Source: Anaerolineaceae bacterium UBA5365 | GTDB taxonomy: Bacteria > Chloroflexota > Anaerolineae > Anaerolineales > Anaerolineaceae | Direction: 5' to 3' | Length of the DNA stretch: 5,043 nt | NCBI GenBank assembly: GCA_002407905.1 | Contig: DHPL01000040.1 | Location: 37,623-42,665, forward strand | Part shown: piece by piece, positions 1 through 5,043 of the stretch | Layout of the letters: each line of letters opens with the position of its first letter | How positions within the stretch are numbered: the first letter of the stretch is position 1 | Notes under the pieces: generated by a model | Told to the model about the DNA's origin: nothing | What the model saw: only the letters and a program-made list of their open reading frames with translations | Database searches by the model: none | Program-made: the position numbers and the translations under genes

Positions 1-3
1 CAC

Positions 4-21
4 GCCCCGAGGGCTTTTTTT
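4..21 (+). terminator. Probable rho-independent terminator of a gene left of the window
   Basis: GCCC (4-7) pairs with GGGC (11-14) across a three-base CGA loop and is followed at once by seven T (15-21). The visible stem is only four GC pairs. No + strand gene lies before it in the window, so it would end a gene beyond the left edge, and part of its stem may also lie there. It does not work for the minus-strand FAH gene, because read that way the T-run becomes an A-run. Confidence 0.45.
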
Positions 22-111
22 CTGAGTTAAACCCTGCGCTTTGGTCGATGTTTATACCTGAGGCTTCAGCCGCCGGAAAAACACTCCGGAGAACTATGTT
101 TCCTGCGGGTA

Positions 112-1023
112 CTAATCCTCAGCCACCGGGCAAAATAAGCTGCCGATCCCTTCCACTTCCATCCGGATCAAATCTCCAGGTTTCAGAAAATCCTGCCCCA
201 GATGCTGGTACTCCACCAGGCACCCGCCGCCGATCGTTCCGGACCCAATCAGCTCGCCCGGGTAGAGCATCGTATTCTCCGAAGCCCGCATGATCATCGC
301 AGTAAAATCATGGTGGATGGTATTCAGGTTATTCTCCCGCAGCAGTTCCCGATTGCGATATAAGCGGGTATTCAGGTTATATCGGGTCCCTTCACGGTGA
401 GGCTCCAGCTCGTCTTTGCTGACGATAAACGGCCCCATCGAAGTCGCGTAATCTTTTCCTTTCGCCGGCCCCAAACCGATCTTCATCTCCTCAAATTGCA
501 CGTCCCTAAGGGACCAGTCATTCAGGATCGTAAAACCGAAGATACACGCTTCAGCCTGCTCTGCATTCAGATCCCGTCCGCCTTTGCCCAAGACCACCCC
601 CACTTCAAACTCAAAATCGAACTTGCGTGTGGTATCAGGAATACGCACAGCTTCGCCTGGGCCAAGCATGTTGAGTGTGTTGGAGTAATAAAATACCGGT
701 GTCTGGTAATAGAAGGGGTCTACCGTTTGGCCTCTCAGTTTTCTGCTCGTTTCAACATGCTCAGCAAACCCCATAAAGTCCCTGAAGCTCCTGGGGACTG
801 GGAGCGGAGGCAGGAGTTTCACTTCGTTCATACGGCGGCTATGGTGCGGAACGCCGAATTGATCATGGATCAGTTGCAGGTACTCATCGGCTTTATCCAG
901 GAAGTCCAGCATCGTGGAAGGCAAATCCGGCCAGGTTCGCTGGACATCGATGATGCTGCCCTCGTTTTCAATGCCCAGCCGTGGCTCCCCGCCGCTGGCC
1001 AGCTCAAAAGTGCAAAACTTCAT
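112..1023 (-). CDS. Fumarylacetoacetate hydrolase (FAH) family protein
   Basis: This 303-aa cytosolic enzyme belongs to the FAH superfamily, Mg/Ca-dependent enzymes that hydrolyse, decarboxylate or isomerise diketo and acylpyruvate-type acids. The N-terminal part (about 1-75) is a small variable domain; the catalytic FAH fold runs from about 78 to the end. Seen in the sequence: D82 and, seven residues later, H89 (the same spacing as the metal Asp and catalytic His of animal FAH); the metal pair E138 and E140 in FDFEFEVGVVLGK; NDWSLRD with D169; K190 in GPAKGKDYATSMGPF; and GSGTIGGG at 261-267. The active site therefore looks complete. The ATG at 1023 is supported by a strong AGGAGG four bases upstream. 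The gene follows the M20 gene after 72 bp and is probably the last of the operon. The natural substrate cannot be read from sequence; true fumarylacetoacetase in tyrosine breakdown is possible but no other gene of that pathway is visible. Confidence 0.93.
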   Translation of the reverse strand: MKFCTFELASGGEPRLGIENEGSIIDVQRTWPDLPSTMLDFLDKADEYLQLIHDQFGVPHHSRRMNEVKLLPPLPVPRSFRDFMGFAEHVETSRKLRGQTVDPFYYQTPVFYYSNTLNMLGPGEAVRIPDTTRKFDFEFEVGVVLGKGGRDLNAEQAEACIFGFTILNDWSLRDVQFEEMKIGLGPAKGKDYATSMGPFIVSKDELEPHREGTRYNLNTRLYRNRELLRENNLNTIHHDFTAMIMRASENTMLYPGELIGSGTIGGGCLVEYQHLGQDFLKPGDLIRMEVEGIGSLFCPVAED

Positions 1024-1027
1024 CTGT

Positions 1028-1033
1028 CCTCCT
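1028..1033 (-). promoter_or_regulatory. Strong Shine-Dalgarno of the FAH-family gene
   Basis: Read on the minus strand this is AGGAGG, four bases before the ATG at 1023. It is the best ribosome binding site in the window and fixes the start of the FAH-family gene. The 72-bp gap upstream (1024-1095) has AT-rich stretches that could hold a promoter, but I see no convincing -35/-10 pair. Confidence 0.8.
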
Positions 1034-1095
1034 CAGCTGCCTGGGATAAGCCCAAATAAAGGCTGCGAATAAATTTGTCTTAGAAACGCCTGCGA

Positions 1096-2235
1096 TCAAA
1101 ACCGCTCCAGCATCACCGCGCCGACGCAACGCATCCCGATAGGCAGGGAATCGATCTCCACGTATTCTTCGCGGGTATGCGCCCCATCCCCATGATAGCC
1201 GCCAAAGGCAGCCGCGGGAATGCCCATCGAAAAGGGGATATTGCAATCGGTCGACCCGCTGCGCGACCCGGGCCGGGCGCCTGTCTCGCCTTCAATCAGG
1301 TCCGCCAAGCCATTCACCAGCGTAGCCAGGGCTGCCGGATCAACATCGCCCATGCACGGGCGCCATCCAACTTGCTCCACTTCGATCTCATAGCCCTTCG
1401 CCCTGAAACCATCAACAATCTGCTTAAAGGAAGCATCCAGTTCGTCCAGGCTCAGTTTCTGATCGGAGCGGCATTCGTAGAGCATCTCGGCTTCCTGGGC
1501 GATCGTATTCACCGAGGTACCCCCGCTGATCGTACCCACGTTGAAAGTGCTTTTGCAATTGTTCTGCGGCACTGGCTGGGCATACAAAGCGCAAACCATC
1601 TCGCTCAGCCGCGCGATCGCGCTTGGGTTTCCAAAACGGGCATAGGAGTGGCCGCCTTCGGTTTTGACCCGCACTTTCCAGCGCACGGAGCCCACCGCTC
1701 GATTCACGATCTGGTTGAGGTCGCCGTCAAAGGAGACCAATTGTTTTACTTTCCGGCCGTAGCGCTGCATCAGGGCCTTTACGCCCTTAAGGTCGCCCAA
1801 ACCTTCCTCGCCGCTATTGGCCACAATCAATACGCCCCCCGCTATGGGCTGCAGCCCCCGTTCCAGAATGTATTCCGCCCATAGCAGCAGTTGCGCCAGG
1901 TTAGCGGTGTCGTCGCCCACACCCGGGCCGCTGATGCGCCCATTGGCCACAACTACCGGCAGCGCTTCCATATCCGGAAAAACCGTATCCGTATGGGCCA
2001 TGTAAACATAGGCCCCCGCGTCCACATCCCCGATCGGCAACACCACATTCAAGGCTTCGTCAATATAGGCCGCGGTGCCGCCCCGGGCATGCAGCCAATT
2101 GCGGATGAATTCCGCGCGCTTTTCCTCATGGTTGGATGGGGCCGGAATGGCCGTCATCTCGGCAATGAACGCCACCAGACGTTCCTGGTTGGCTTGGGCA
2201 AAGGCCTGGGCATCATCATTCAAGGTAAATCGCAT
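1096..2235 (-). CDS. M20-family metallopeptidase / deacylase (PepT/ArgE-like)
   Basis: This 379-aa protein is a complete di-zinc M20 hydrolase, a family of cytosolic aminopeptidases, dipeptidases and N-acyl amino acid deacylases. Metal and catalytic residues are in order: H81 and D83 in MAHTDTV; bridging D108 in GVGDDTAN; E143 (general base) and E144 in NSGEEG; D170 in SFDGD; and H353 in GDGAHTREE. The inserted dimerisation domain (about 180-295) has GGHSYARFGNPSA with H196, the residue that usually reaches into the partner active site, and FNVGTISGGTSVNTIA. GSTDCNIPFSMGIPA (327-341) is a usual C-terminal block. There is no signal peptide. The ATG at 2235 lies 11 bp after the preceding stop codon, and a GAGAG sequence overlapping that stop serves as ribosome binding site, which suggests translational coupling. 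The order of motifs resembles the peptidase T-like branch more than ArgE or DapE, but the substrate is open. Confidence 0.93.
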   Translation of the reverse strand: MRFTLNDDAQAFAQANQERLVAFIAEMTAIPAPSNHEEKRAEFIRNWLHARGGTAAYIDEALNVVLPIGDVDAGAYVYMAHTDTVFPDMEALPVVVANGRISGPGVGDDTANLAQLLLWAEYILERGLQPIAGGVLIVANSGEEGLGDLKGVKALMQRYGRKVKQLVSFDGDLNQIVNRAVGSVRWKVRVKTEGGHSYARFGNPSAIARLSEMVCALYAQPVPQNNCKSTFNVGTISGGTSVNTIAQEAEMLYECRSDQKLSLDELDASFKQIVDGFRAKGYEIEVEQVGWRPCMGDVDPAALATLVNGLADLIEGETGARPGSRSGSTDCNIPFSMGIPAAAFGGYHGDGAHTREEYVEIDSLPIGMRCVGAVMLERF

Positions 2236-2243
2236 GCTTTTTT

Positions 2244-2248
2244 CTCTC
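2244..2248 (-). promoter_or_regulatory. Shine-Dalgarno of the M20 gene overlapping the upstream stop
   Basis: On the minus strand GAGAG lies eight bases before the ATG at 2235 and shares bases with the TGA stop (2249-2247) of the cyclase-like gene. A ribosome ending the upstream gene would sit on this site, so the two genes are probably translationally coupled. Confidence 0.55.
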
Positions 2249-3098
2249 AGTCTTGGCGGGGATGGAAGGTGGTCTGGTTCAGTGACCAGGGATGGATCTC
2301 CAGGTTGGTCTGCACATGGCGGATGAACATCTCAGTGTTGTTGATCTTGCCTTGCACCGCCGGCAGCGCAATTTTATTGTGCATCAAAAACGAGCGTGTT
2401 ACCAGGTCCCGGGTCTCACCACTCAGCGGTGTAAAGCCCGGCACGTCCAGGTTGACCCAGTTGATCATCCTGTGGCGCAGGTCGCTCTTGTTCTTCATCG
2501 GCACCAGGTAAAGGATGGTGGTCTGGTCCAGGATGGTCCGCAAGTTCTCGTCTCCGCTGCGCACGATTTCACGCCGGATGTTGCTGATCAGCGCGCTGGC
2601 TTCATCGTCCAGCACGCAGCCGCTCAGTTCCAGCTCCTGTGCAAGTGCATAGGCGCTGATGATCGGCCGGCCGGCAAAACAGCGGTCCTCGATGAAGAAC
2701 TCGCCCACCGAGATCGCCCCGCGCAAGGGAAACCCTGCCGTGAAGGAGCGGTTAAGCAGGGAGGCGCACACGGTGGCAAAAGCAGCGTAATGCTGCAGGA
2801 GGTGGTCGGTATCGCCATCATGTTCAAAGGGCATGGAAACCAGGATCGAATCCGAGAAGATGATCCACTTGATCTTGTCCAGCATGCTCTCCCAGGTTTG
2901 CGATGCATCGCCTTCAGCGCTGCCCTGCCCGGCTTTATGCTCATGGCGCAAGCCGCGGATAATATCGTGCGGGATGTTCACCAACGTGTCAGACACGAAC
3001 TGGGCCGTCACATGGATCTTGTTGTTGAGCATAATCTGGGTGTACCCCAGGATGTCAAAGAAACCTAAAAAACCTGTCTCGGGCAGAATTGCGGTCAT
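2247..3098 (-). CDS. Uncharacterised protein with degenerate class III nucleotidyl cyclase-like domain
   Basis: This is a 283-aa soluble protein with no signal peptide or membrane segment. I do not recognise a named family, but blocks in the N-terminal 170 residues follow the order of a class III adenylyl/guanylyl cyclase homology domain: GFFDILGYT (12-20, D15 at the first metal Asp position), KWIIFSDSILVSM (77-89, D83 at the second), PLRGAISVGEFF (124-135, like the LRxGIHxG strand) and GRPIISAYALAQELE (143-157, where cyclases have VNxAARLE). In that last block the transition-state Asn and Arg are not found (S148 and L152 by my alignment), so it may bind a nucleotide or act as a sensor rather than make a cyclic nucleotide. 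Residues 170-283 match nothing I know. The ATG at 3098 overlaps the upstream stop by four bases (ATGA) and has GGAGG four bases before it. The cyclase relation is inferred by eye. Confidence 0.82.
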   Translation of the reverse strand: MTAILPETGFLGFFDILGYTQIMLNNKIHVTAQFVSDTLVNIPHDIIRGLRHEHKAGQGSAEGDASQTWESMLDKIKWIIFSDSILVSMPFEHDGDTDHLLQHYAAFATVCASLLNRSFTAGFPLRGAISVGEFFIEDRCFAGRPIISAYALAQELELSGCVLDDEASALISNIRREIVRSGDENLRTILDQTTILYLVPMKNKSDLRHRMINWVNLDVPGFTPLSGETRDLVTRSFLMHNKIALPAVQGKINNTEMFIRHVQTNLEIHPWSLNQTTFHPRQD

Positions 3099-3508
3099 GC
3101 GGCCTCCGGTTCATCATCGTGCCAGGTTGCGCTTTTCCAGGCCAGCAAGGCCTTCTGAAGTTCATTGGGGTCATCCAGATAAAAAGAGGTCTGCAGGCAG
3201 CCCAGAGTTGTTGTGCTGAAAGCGTGCAAGGCCAGGCGCGTATGCCCGGGCTGCACCTGTTCGGGCTGCAAATACCCAAACCGGTAAAGCTCCCCCTCAT
3301 GTTCATCAATGGTTTCCGCGTTGATCGCCTCGGCTTTAGCCCGCAGGTTTGCCACCAGCGCCAGGCGTTCTTTTTCGCCGGTATAGCGGTAAACCGTGGT
3401 GAGCAGGGTGATCCCGCGCTTCCAAAGCACCAGGTGCTCATCCTCAAACCGATGGCTGAAACCATCCTCTAAACTGATCGTCCAATTAGGCGTGATTTGG
3501 ATTTCCAT
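3095..3508 (-). CDS. Hypothetical protein, first gene of the minus-strand operon
   Basis: This is a 137-aa soluble protein of unknown function, with no signal peptide, membrane segment, catalytic motif or cysteine cluster. It has a beta-rich N-terminal part (about 1-45, with short strands such as HLVLWKRGITLLTTVYRY), a helix (about 46-65, ERLALVANLRAKAEAI), more strands (about 68-115), and a C-terminal block QTSFYLDDPNELQKALLAWKS (about 106-126) that resembles the ending of short hypothetical proteins I have seen in other bacteria. I cannot name a family. It shares a 4-bp overlap with the cyclase-like gene, so the two are made together and may work together. The start at 3508 lacks a Shine-Dalgarno but sits exactly where transcription from the TATAAT at 3515-3520 should begin, which supports a leaderless start. 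Confidence 0.8.
   Translation of the reverse strand: MEIQITPNWTISLEDGFSHRFEDEHLVLWKRGITLLTTVYRYTGEKERLALVANLRAKAEAINAETIDEHEGELYRFGYLQPEQVQPGHTRLALHAFSTTTLGCLQTSFYLDDPNELQKALLAWKSATWHDDEPEAA
3103..3107 (-). promoter_or_regulatory. Shine-Dalgarno of the cyclase-like gene inside the upstream gene
   Basis: GGAGG on the minus strand lies four bases before the ATG at 3098, within the last codons of the 137-aa gene. Together with the ATGA overlap (3098-3095) it decides the start and indicates coupled translation. Confidence 0.7.
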
Positions 3509-3514
3509 GTCCGA

Positions 3515-3520
3515 ATTATA
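3515..3520 (-). promoter_or_regulatory. -10 box of the minus-strand operon (leaderless start)
   Basis: A perfect TATAAT on the minus strand ends six bases before the ATG at 3508, so the expected transcription start, seven bases after the hexamer, is the A of the ATG. No good -35 is visible at 16-18 bases; that place is taken by the palindrome at 3532-3553, which suggests activator help or repressor control. Start site is inferred from spacing only. Confidence 0.65.
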
Positions 3521-3531
3521 CGCTGAGAAAA

Positions 3532-3553
3532 CCGCCGGAAGGCCTTAAGGCGG
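3532..3553. promoter_or_regulatory. 22-bp imperfect palindrome, candidate operator
   Basis: The sequence has the form CCGCC-2-AAGGCCTT-2-GGCGG: 18 of its 22 bases are in dyad symmetry around 3542/3543, with only the two dinucleotides at 3537-3538 and 3547-3548 breaking it. It lies over the -35 region of the minus-strand operon promoter, the usual place of a dimeric repressor or a class II activator. No regulator gene is present in the window, so the protein that might bind is unknown. A hairpin role in RNA is less likely, because the site lies upstream of the inferred start. Confidence 0.5.
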
Positions 3554-3572
3554 ATAATAGCCCGCAGATCAA

Positions 3573-3605
3573 CCGCTTTCCGGGGCTGCTTCCTGCCAGA
3601 AGCGG
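3573..3605. repeat. Inverted repeat CCGCTT / AAGCGG in the divergent region
   Basis: CCGCTT at 3573-3578 is complementary to AAGCGG at 3600-3605 across a 21-base spacer. The arms are perfect but short, and no T-run follows on either strand, so it is not a clear terminator. It could be a second protein site between the divergent promoters, or chance. Confidence 0.3.
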
Positions 3606-3625
3606 CTATTTCCATGCCCCCGGTG

Positions 3626-3637
3626 CGAAAACTTTCG
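3626..3637. repeat. Short dyad CGAAA-AC-TTTCG upstream of the lipoprotein gene
   Basis: Two perfect five-base arms with a two-base spacer, about 70 bp before the -10 box of the lipoprotein gene. The size fits a half-site pair for a dimeric regulator, but a motif this short may occur by chance. Confidence 0.28.
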
Positions 3638-3705
3638 TGGGTACTTAACTCGCCAGCTCGCCTTTAACTGTACGAAGATCAGCACAGCAAACAGGGCGAA
3701 AATGT

Positions 3706-3711
3706 TACAAT
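3706..3711 (+). promoter_or_regulatory. -10 box of the lipoprotein gene (leaderless start)
   Basis: TACAAT (5 of 6 to consensus) ends six bases before the ATG at 3718, so the predicted transcription start is the A of the start codon. No purine-rich Shine-Dalgarno lies between them. The -35 is weak: AGCACA at 3681-3686 shares only ACA with consensus, at a long 19-base spacing. Confidence 0.55.
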
Positions 3712-3717
3712 CCTGCC

Positions 3718-4746
3718 ATGTTTCGCAAAGCCCTCATCCTGGCAATCAGCCTGGTCTTGATTCTTTCAGCCTGTCTTGTGCCAACACCTGTCTCAATCAC
3801 CCTGCCCCCAGCTGCTACATTGGCGCCTACGGCAACCCCGGTCTCCATTCCGCCAACCCAGGCCCTCGAGCCAAGCCCGAGTACCGATATGGCCCAGGAA
3901 GCCACCCCAACTGATCCACCGCCCGCGCTGAAACGCGTGGTGCTCATCAGCATGGATGGCCTAGGCGCGCGTTTCGTCACCCCGGAGATCATGCCCTTCC
4001 TGGCCAGCCTCGCCGAGGCAGGCGCCAGCGCAAGGCAGGCCAGCACCAACATGCCCAGCGTTACCCTCCCCAGCCATGTTTCCATGCTCACCGGCCTCTG
4101 CACGGAGACCCACGGCGTTACCTGGAACGATGATCGCCCCGGCTACCCCGAGGCGGAGGACCTCTTTGAGGTCGCGCATAACGCCGGCCTCTACACGATG
4201 ATGCTGGTGGCCAAATCCAAACTGAAGCAGATCACCGAGCCCGCCAATGTGGACCGCCAGGAGATCCGCTACCATGGCGACCCATCCGTGATGGAAGCCG
4301 CCATGGAGATGATAAATGAAGATTTCAACCTCTTTTTCATCCACCTGCCCGGGGGTGATGATTACGGCCACACCCAGGGCTGGGATTCTCCCGCGCAGCT
4401 GGAAAACTTTACCGCCACGGATGCCCTGCTCAAGACCTTTGTTGAAGCCCTGGCGGCCAAAGACGGGTTAAAGGAAACCTTGCTCATCTTCACCGCCGAT
4501 CATGGCGGCACGCGCTACAACCACGGCAATAACGTGCCTGAAGACATGCTGATCCCCTGGATCGCCTACGGCTGGCAGGCCCAAAAATTCCAAATCGAAA
4601 TGCCCGTTTCAACCGCCGATACAACCCCCACCATTGCCTGGGCATTGGGCCTGCCCCTGCCGGCAAGCTGGGAAGGCAGCCCGATCTACGAGGCCTTTGG
4701 CAGCTCTGAAACGCGCCAGGTCACAGAATGTACCTGGCCAAACTAA
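3718..4746 (+). CDS. Lipoprotein of the alkaline phosphatase / nucleotide pyrophosphatase superfamily
   Basis: This 342-aa protein is predicted to be exported, lipid-anchored and to hydrolyse phosphomono- or diesters outside the membrane. It begins with a lipoprotein signal: FRK, a hydrophobic core and the lipobox LSAC with C19 as lipidation site. Residues 20-70 are a Pro/Thr/Ala-rich spacer, probably unstructured. The catalytic domain (71-330) carries the full two-metal set of the nucleotide pyrophosphatase/phosphodiesterase group: D80 in LISMDGLG, nucleophile T116 in MPSVTLPSHVSMLTG, D214 and H218 in GGDDYGHTQGW, D261 and H262 in FTADHGG, and H269 in YNHGNN. Thr rather than Ser as nucleophile favours the phosphodiesterase/pyrophosphatase branch, but substrate (nucleotides, phospholipid heads or others) is open. 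It is shorter than typical eukaryotic members and has no extra domain. It appears leaderless from the TACAAT at 3706-3711. The next gene has its own promoter, so this is probably a single-gene unit. Confidence 0.92.
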   Translation: MFRKALILAISLVLILSACLVPTPVSITLPPAATLAPTATPVSIPPTQALEPSPSTDMAQEATPTDPPPALKRVVLISMDGLGARFVTPEIMPFLASLAEAGASARQASTNMPSVTLPSHVSMLTGLCTETHGVTWNDDRPGYPEAEDLFEVAHNAGLYTMMLVAKSKLKQITEPANVDRQEIRYHGDPSVMEAAMEMINEDFNLFFIHLPGGDDYGHTQGWDSPAQLENFTATDALLKTFVEALAAKDGLKETLLIFTADHGGTRYNHGNNVPEDMLIPWIAYGWQAQKFQIEMPVSTADTTPTIAWALGLPLPASWEGSPIYEAFGSSETRQVTECTWPN

Positions 4747-4811
4747 GCGCTCCCGGTAGAGTTTCTCTCTCAACCTAAATCTCACCTCTCACTATTTTTA
4801 CTTATGGGGTA

Positions 4812-4817
4812 TATAAT
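4812..4817 (+). promoter_or_regulatory. -10 box of the permease gene
   Basis: A perfect TATAAT in an AT-rich stretch between the lipoprotein and permease genes. The predicted start near 4824 gives a leader of about 31 bases that includes the ribosome binding site. I see no good -35 (TCACTA at 4789-4794 is a poor match). The preceding 65 bp after the lipoprotein stop hold no convincing terminator. Confidence 0.55.
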
Positions 4818-4840
4818 TTTTTCTCACGGCCTTGATACAA

Positions 4841-4845
4841 GAGAG
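4841..4845 (+). promoter_or_regulatory. Shine-Dalgarno of the permease gene
   Basis: GAGAG lies nine bases before the ATG at 4855, in a purine-rich run, and supports that start. This contrasts with the lipoprotein gene just upstream, which has none. Confidence 0.5.
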
Positions 4846-4854
4846 TGAAATCCA

Positions 4855-5043
4855 ATGAGTAAACGTACATTGAAACGTCAATTGAACCTGATTCAAGTGA
4901 TCATGCTGGGTACCGCCGGCACGCTTGGCTCGGGCATTTTTGTGCTCACCGGCCTGGCAGCAGGTGTGGCCGGCCCGGCTACGGTGCTGGCCATCATCAT
5001 CGGAGGTATCCTTTCCTTCAGCATCGCCCTGAACTATTGTGAG
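4855..5043 (+). CDS. APC-superfamily amino acid permease, N-terminal part (cut by window end)
   Basis: Only the first 63 codons are present; the reading frame is open to the edge. After a short basic cytoplasmic start (SKRTLKRQL) comes the first membrane segment with GTAGTLGSGIFVLTG (about 19-33), the broken TM1 helix with the GxG-I-F substrate-binding motif of amino acid/polyamine/organocation transporters, then AAGVAGPA (35-42) and the second segment TVLAIIIGGILSFSIALNYCE (43-63), which ends in the YxE typical of TM2 in cationic and general amino acid permeases of this family. Full-length members have 12-14 membrane helices and about 450-500 residues, or over 600 with a C-terminal domain. 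It likely imports an amino acid by proton symport or exchange; the substrate cannot be read from this part. It has its own -10 box (4812-4817) and ribosome binding site (4841-4845). Confidence 0.88.
   Translation, partial: MSKRTLKRQLNLIQVIMLGTAGTLGSGIFVLTGLAAGVAGPATVLAIIIGGILSFSIALNYCE

Noticed and set aside
73..91. CCGGA / TCCGG inverted repeat and the CTCCGGAG palindrome just after the FAH-family stop, as a possible terminator.
   Set aside because: On the minus strand the T-run falls inside the loop instead of after the stem, and CTCCGGAG leaves no room for a loop. No convincing terminator is visible for the minus-strand operon within the window.
397..1059. A 220-codon open frame on the + strand opposite the FAH-family gene.
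   Set aside because: It is fully antisense to a gene with a clear family and intact active site, has no ribosome binding site or recognisable motif, and reads as a shadow of GC-rich codons.
1024..1095. Possible separate promoter for the FAH-family gene (AAGACA with TATTTG on the minus strand).
   Set aside because: The -10 matches consensus at only three of six bases, and the gene is adequately explained as the last gene of the operon.
1177..1884. A 235-codon open frame on the + strand opposite the M20 gene.
   Set aside because: Its translation is rich in His, Arg, Ala and Gln without domain features, and the opposite strand encodes a complete M20 enzyme.
2292..3068. A 258-codon open frame on the + strand opposite the cyclase-like gene, almost as long as that gene.
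   Set aside because: The minus-strand frame has the GGAGG site, the ATGA overlap and ordered conserved-looking blocks; the + strand frame has none of these and an odd composition (many His, Gln, Arg). I consider the minus strand the real one.
3961..4371. A 136-codon open frame on the minus strand inside the lipoprotein gene.
   Set aside because: It lies opposite the catalytic core of a protein with all metal ligands intact; no start signal or motif supports it.
4747..4800. AGAG-TTT-CTCT mini hairpin after the lipoprotein gene as a terminator.
   Set aside because: The stem has only four weak pairs and the nearest T-run is over 25 bases downstream.

Overview
The window is a compact bacterial chromosomal segment with five complete protein genes and one gene cut by the right edge. 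There is no rRNA, tRNA, CRISPR array or insertion sequence that I can see. The most useful taxonomic hint is the lipoprotein at 3718-4746. Its lipobox is followed by about 50 residues rich in Pro, Thr and Ala (APTATPVS-like runs), a style common in Chloroflexota, especially Anaerolineae. The moderately GC-rich codon use and a mix of leaderless and Shine-Dalgarno-led genes fit this, but the assignment is an inference, not proven.

Layout. The left edge (4-21) holds a small GC hairpin with a T-run, probably the terminator of a + strand gene lying outside the window. From 3508 down to 112, four genes run on the minus strand in tight order: a 137-aa protein of unknown function (3095-3508); a 283-aa protein with the skeleton of a class III nucleotidyl cyclase domain (2247-3098, 4-bp overlap with the previous gene); an M20-family metallopeptidase/deacylase (1096-2235, 11-bp gap); and a fumarylacetoacetate hydrolase (FAH) family enzyme (112-1023, 72-bp gap, strong Shine-Dalgarno). 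They look like one transcription unit, with a possible extra start before the FAH gene. The 209-bp divergent region 3509-3717 is the longest stretch without a gene. It carries two oppositely directed -10 boxes, a 22-bp imperfect palindrome and smaller inverted repeats. On the + strand follow a lipoprotein of the alkaline phosphatase/nucleotide pyrophosphatase superfamily (3718-4746) and the start of an APC-superfamily amino acid permease (4855 to the edge), which has its own promoter and Shine-Dalgarno.

How the parts may work together. The M20 enzyme and the FAH-family enzyme are both cytosolic metal-dependent hydrolases and could take part in catabolism of an amide- or peptide-linked compound and a diketo or acylpyruvate-type intermediate. 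The permease and the surface phosphohydrolase would fit a scavenging lifestyle. The two upstream genes (unknown protein plus cyclase-like protein) are the least explained part. Their translational overlap, the operator-like palindrome over their promoter, and a cyclase-like domain that keeps the metal Asp residues but seems to lack the transition-state Asn/Arg pair make them the best candidate for something undescribed. Both genes that diverge from 3509-3717 appear to be leaderless: in each, the -10 hexamer ends exactly six bases before the ATG.
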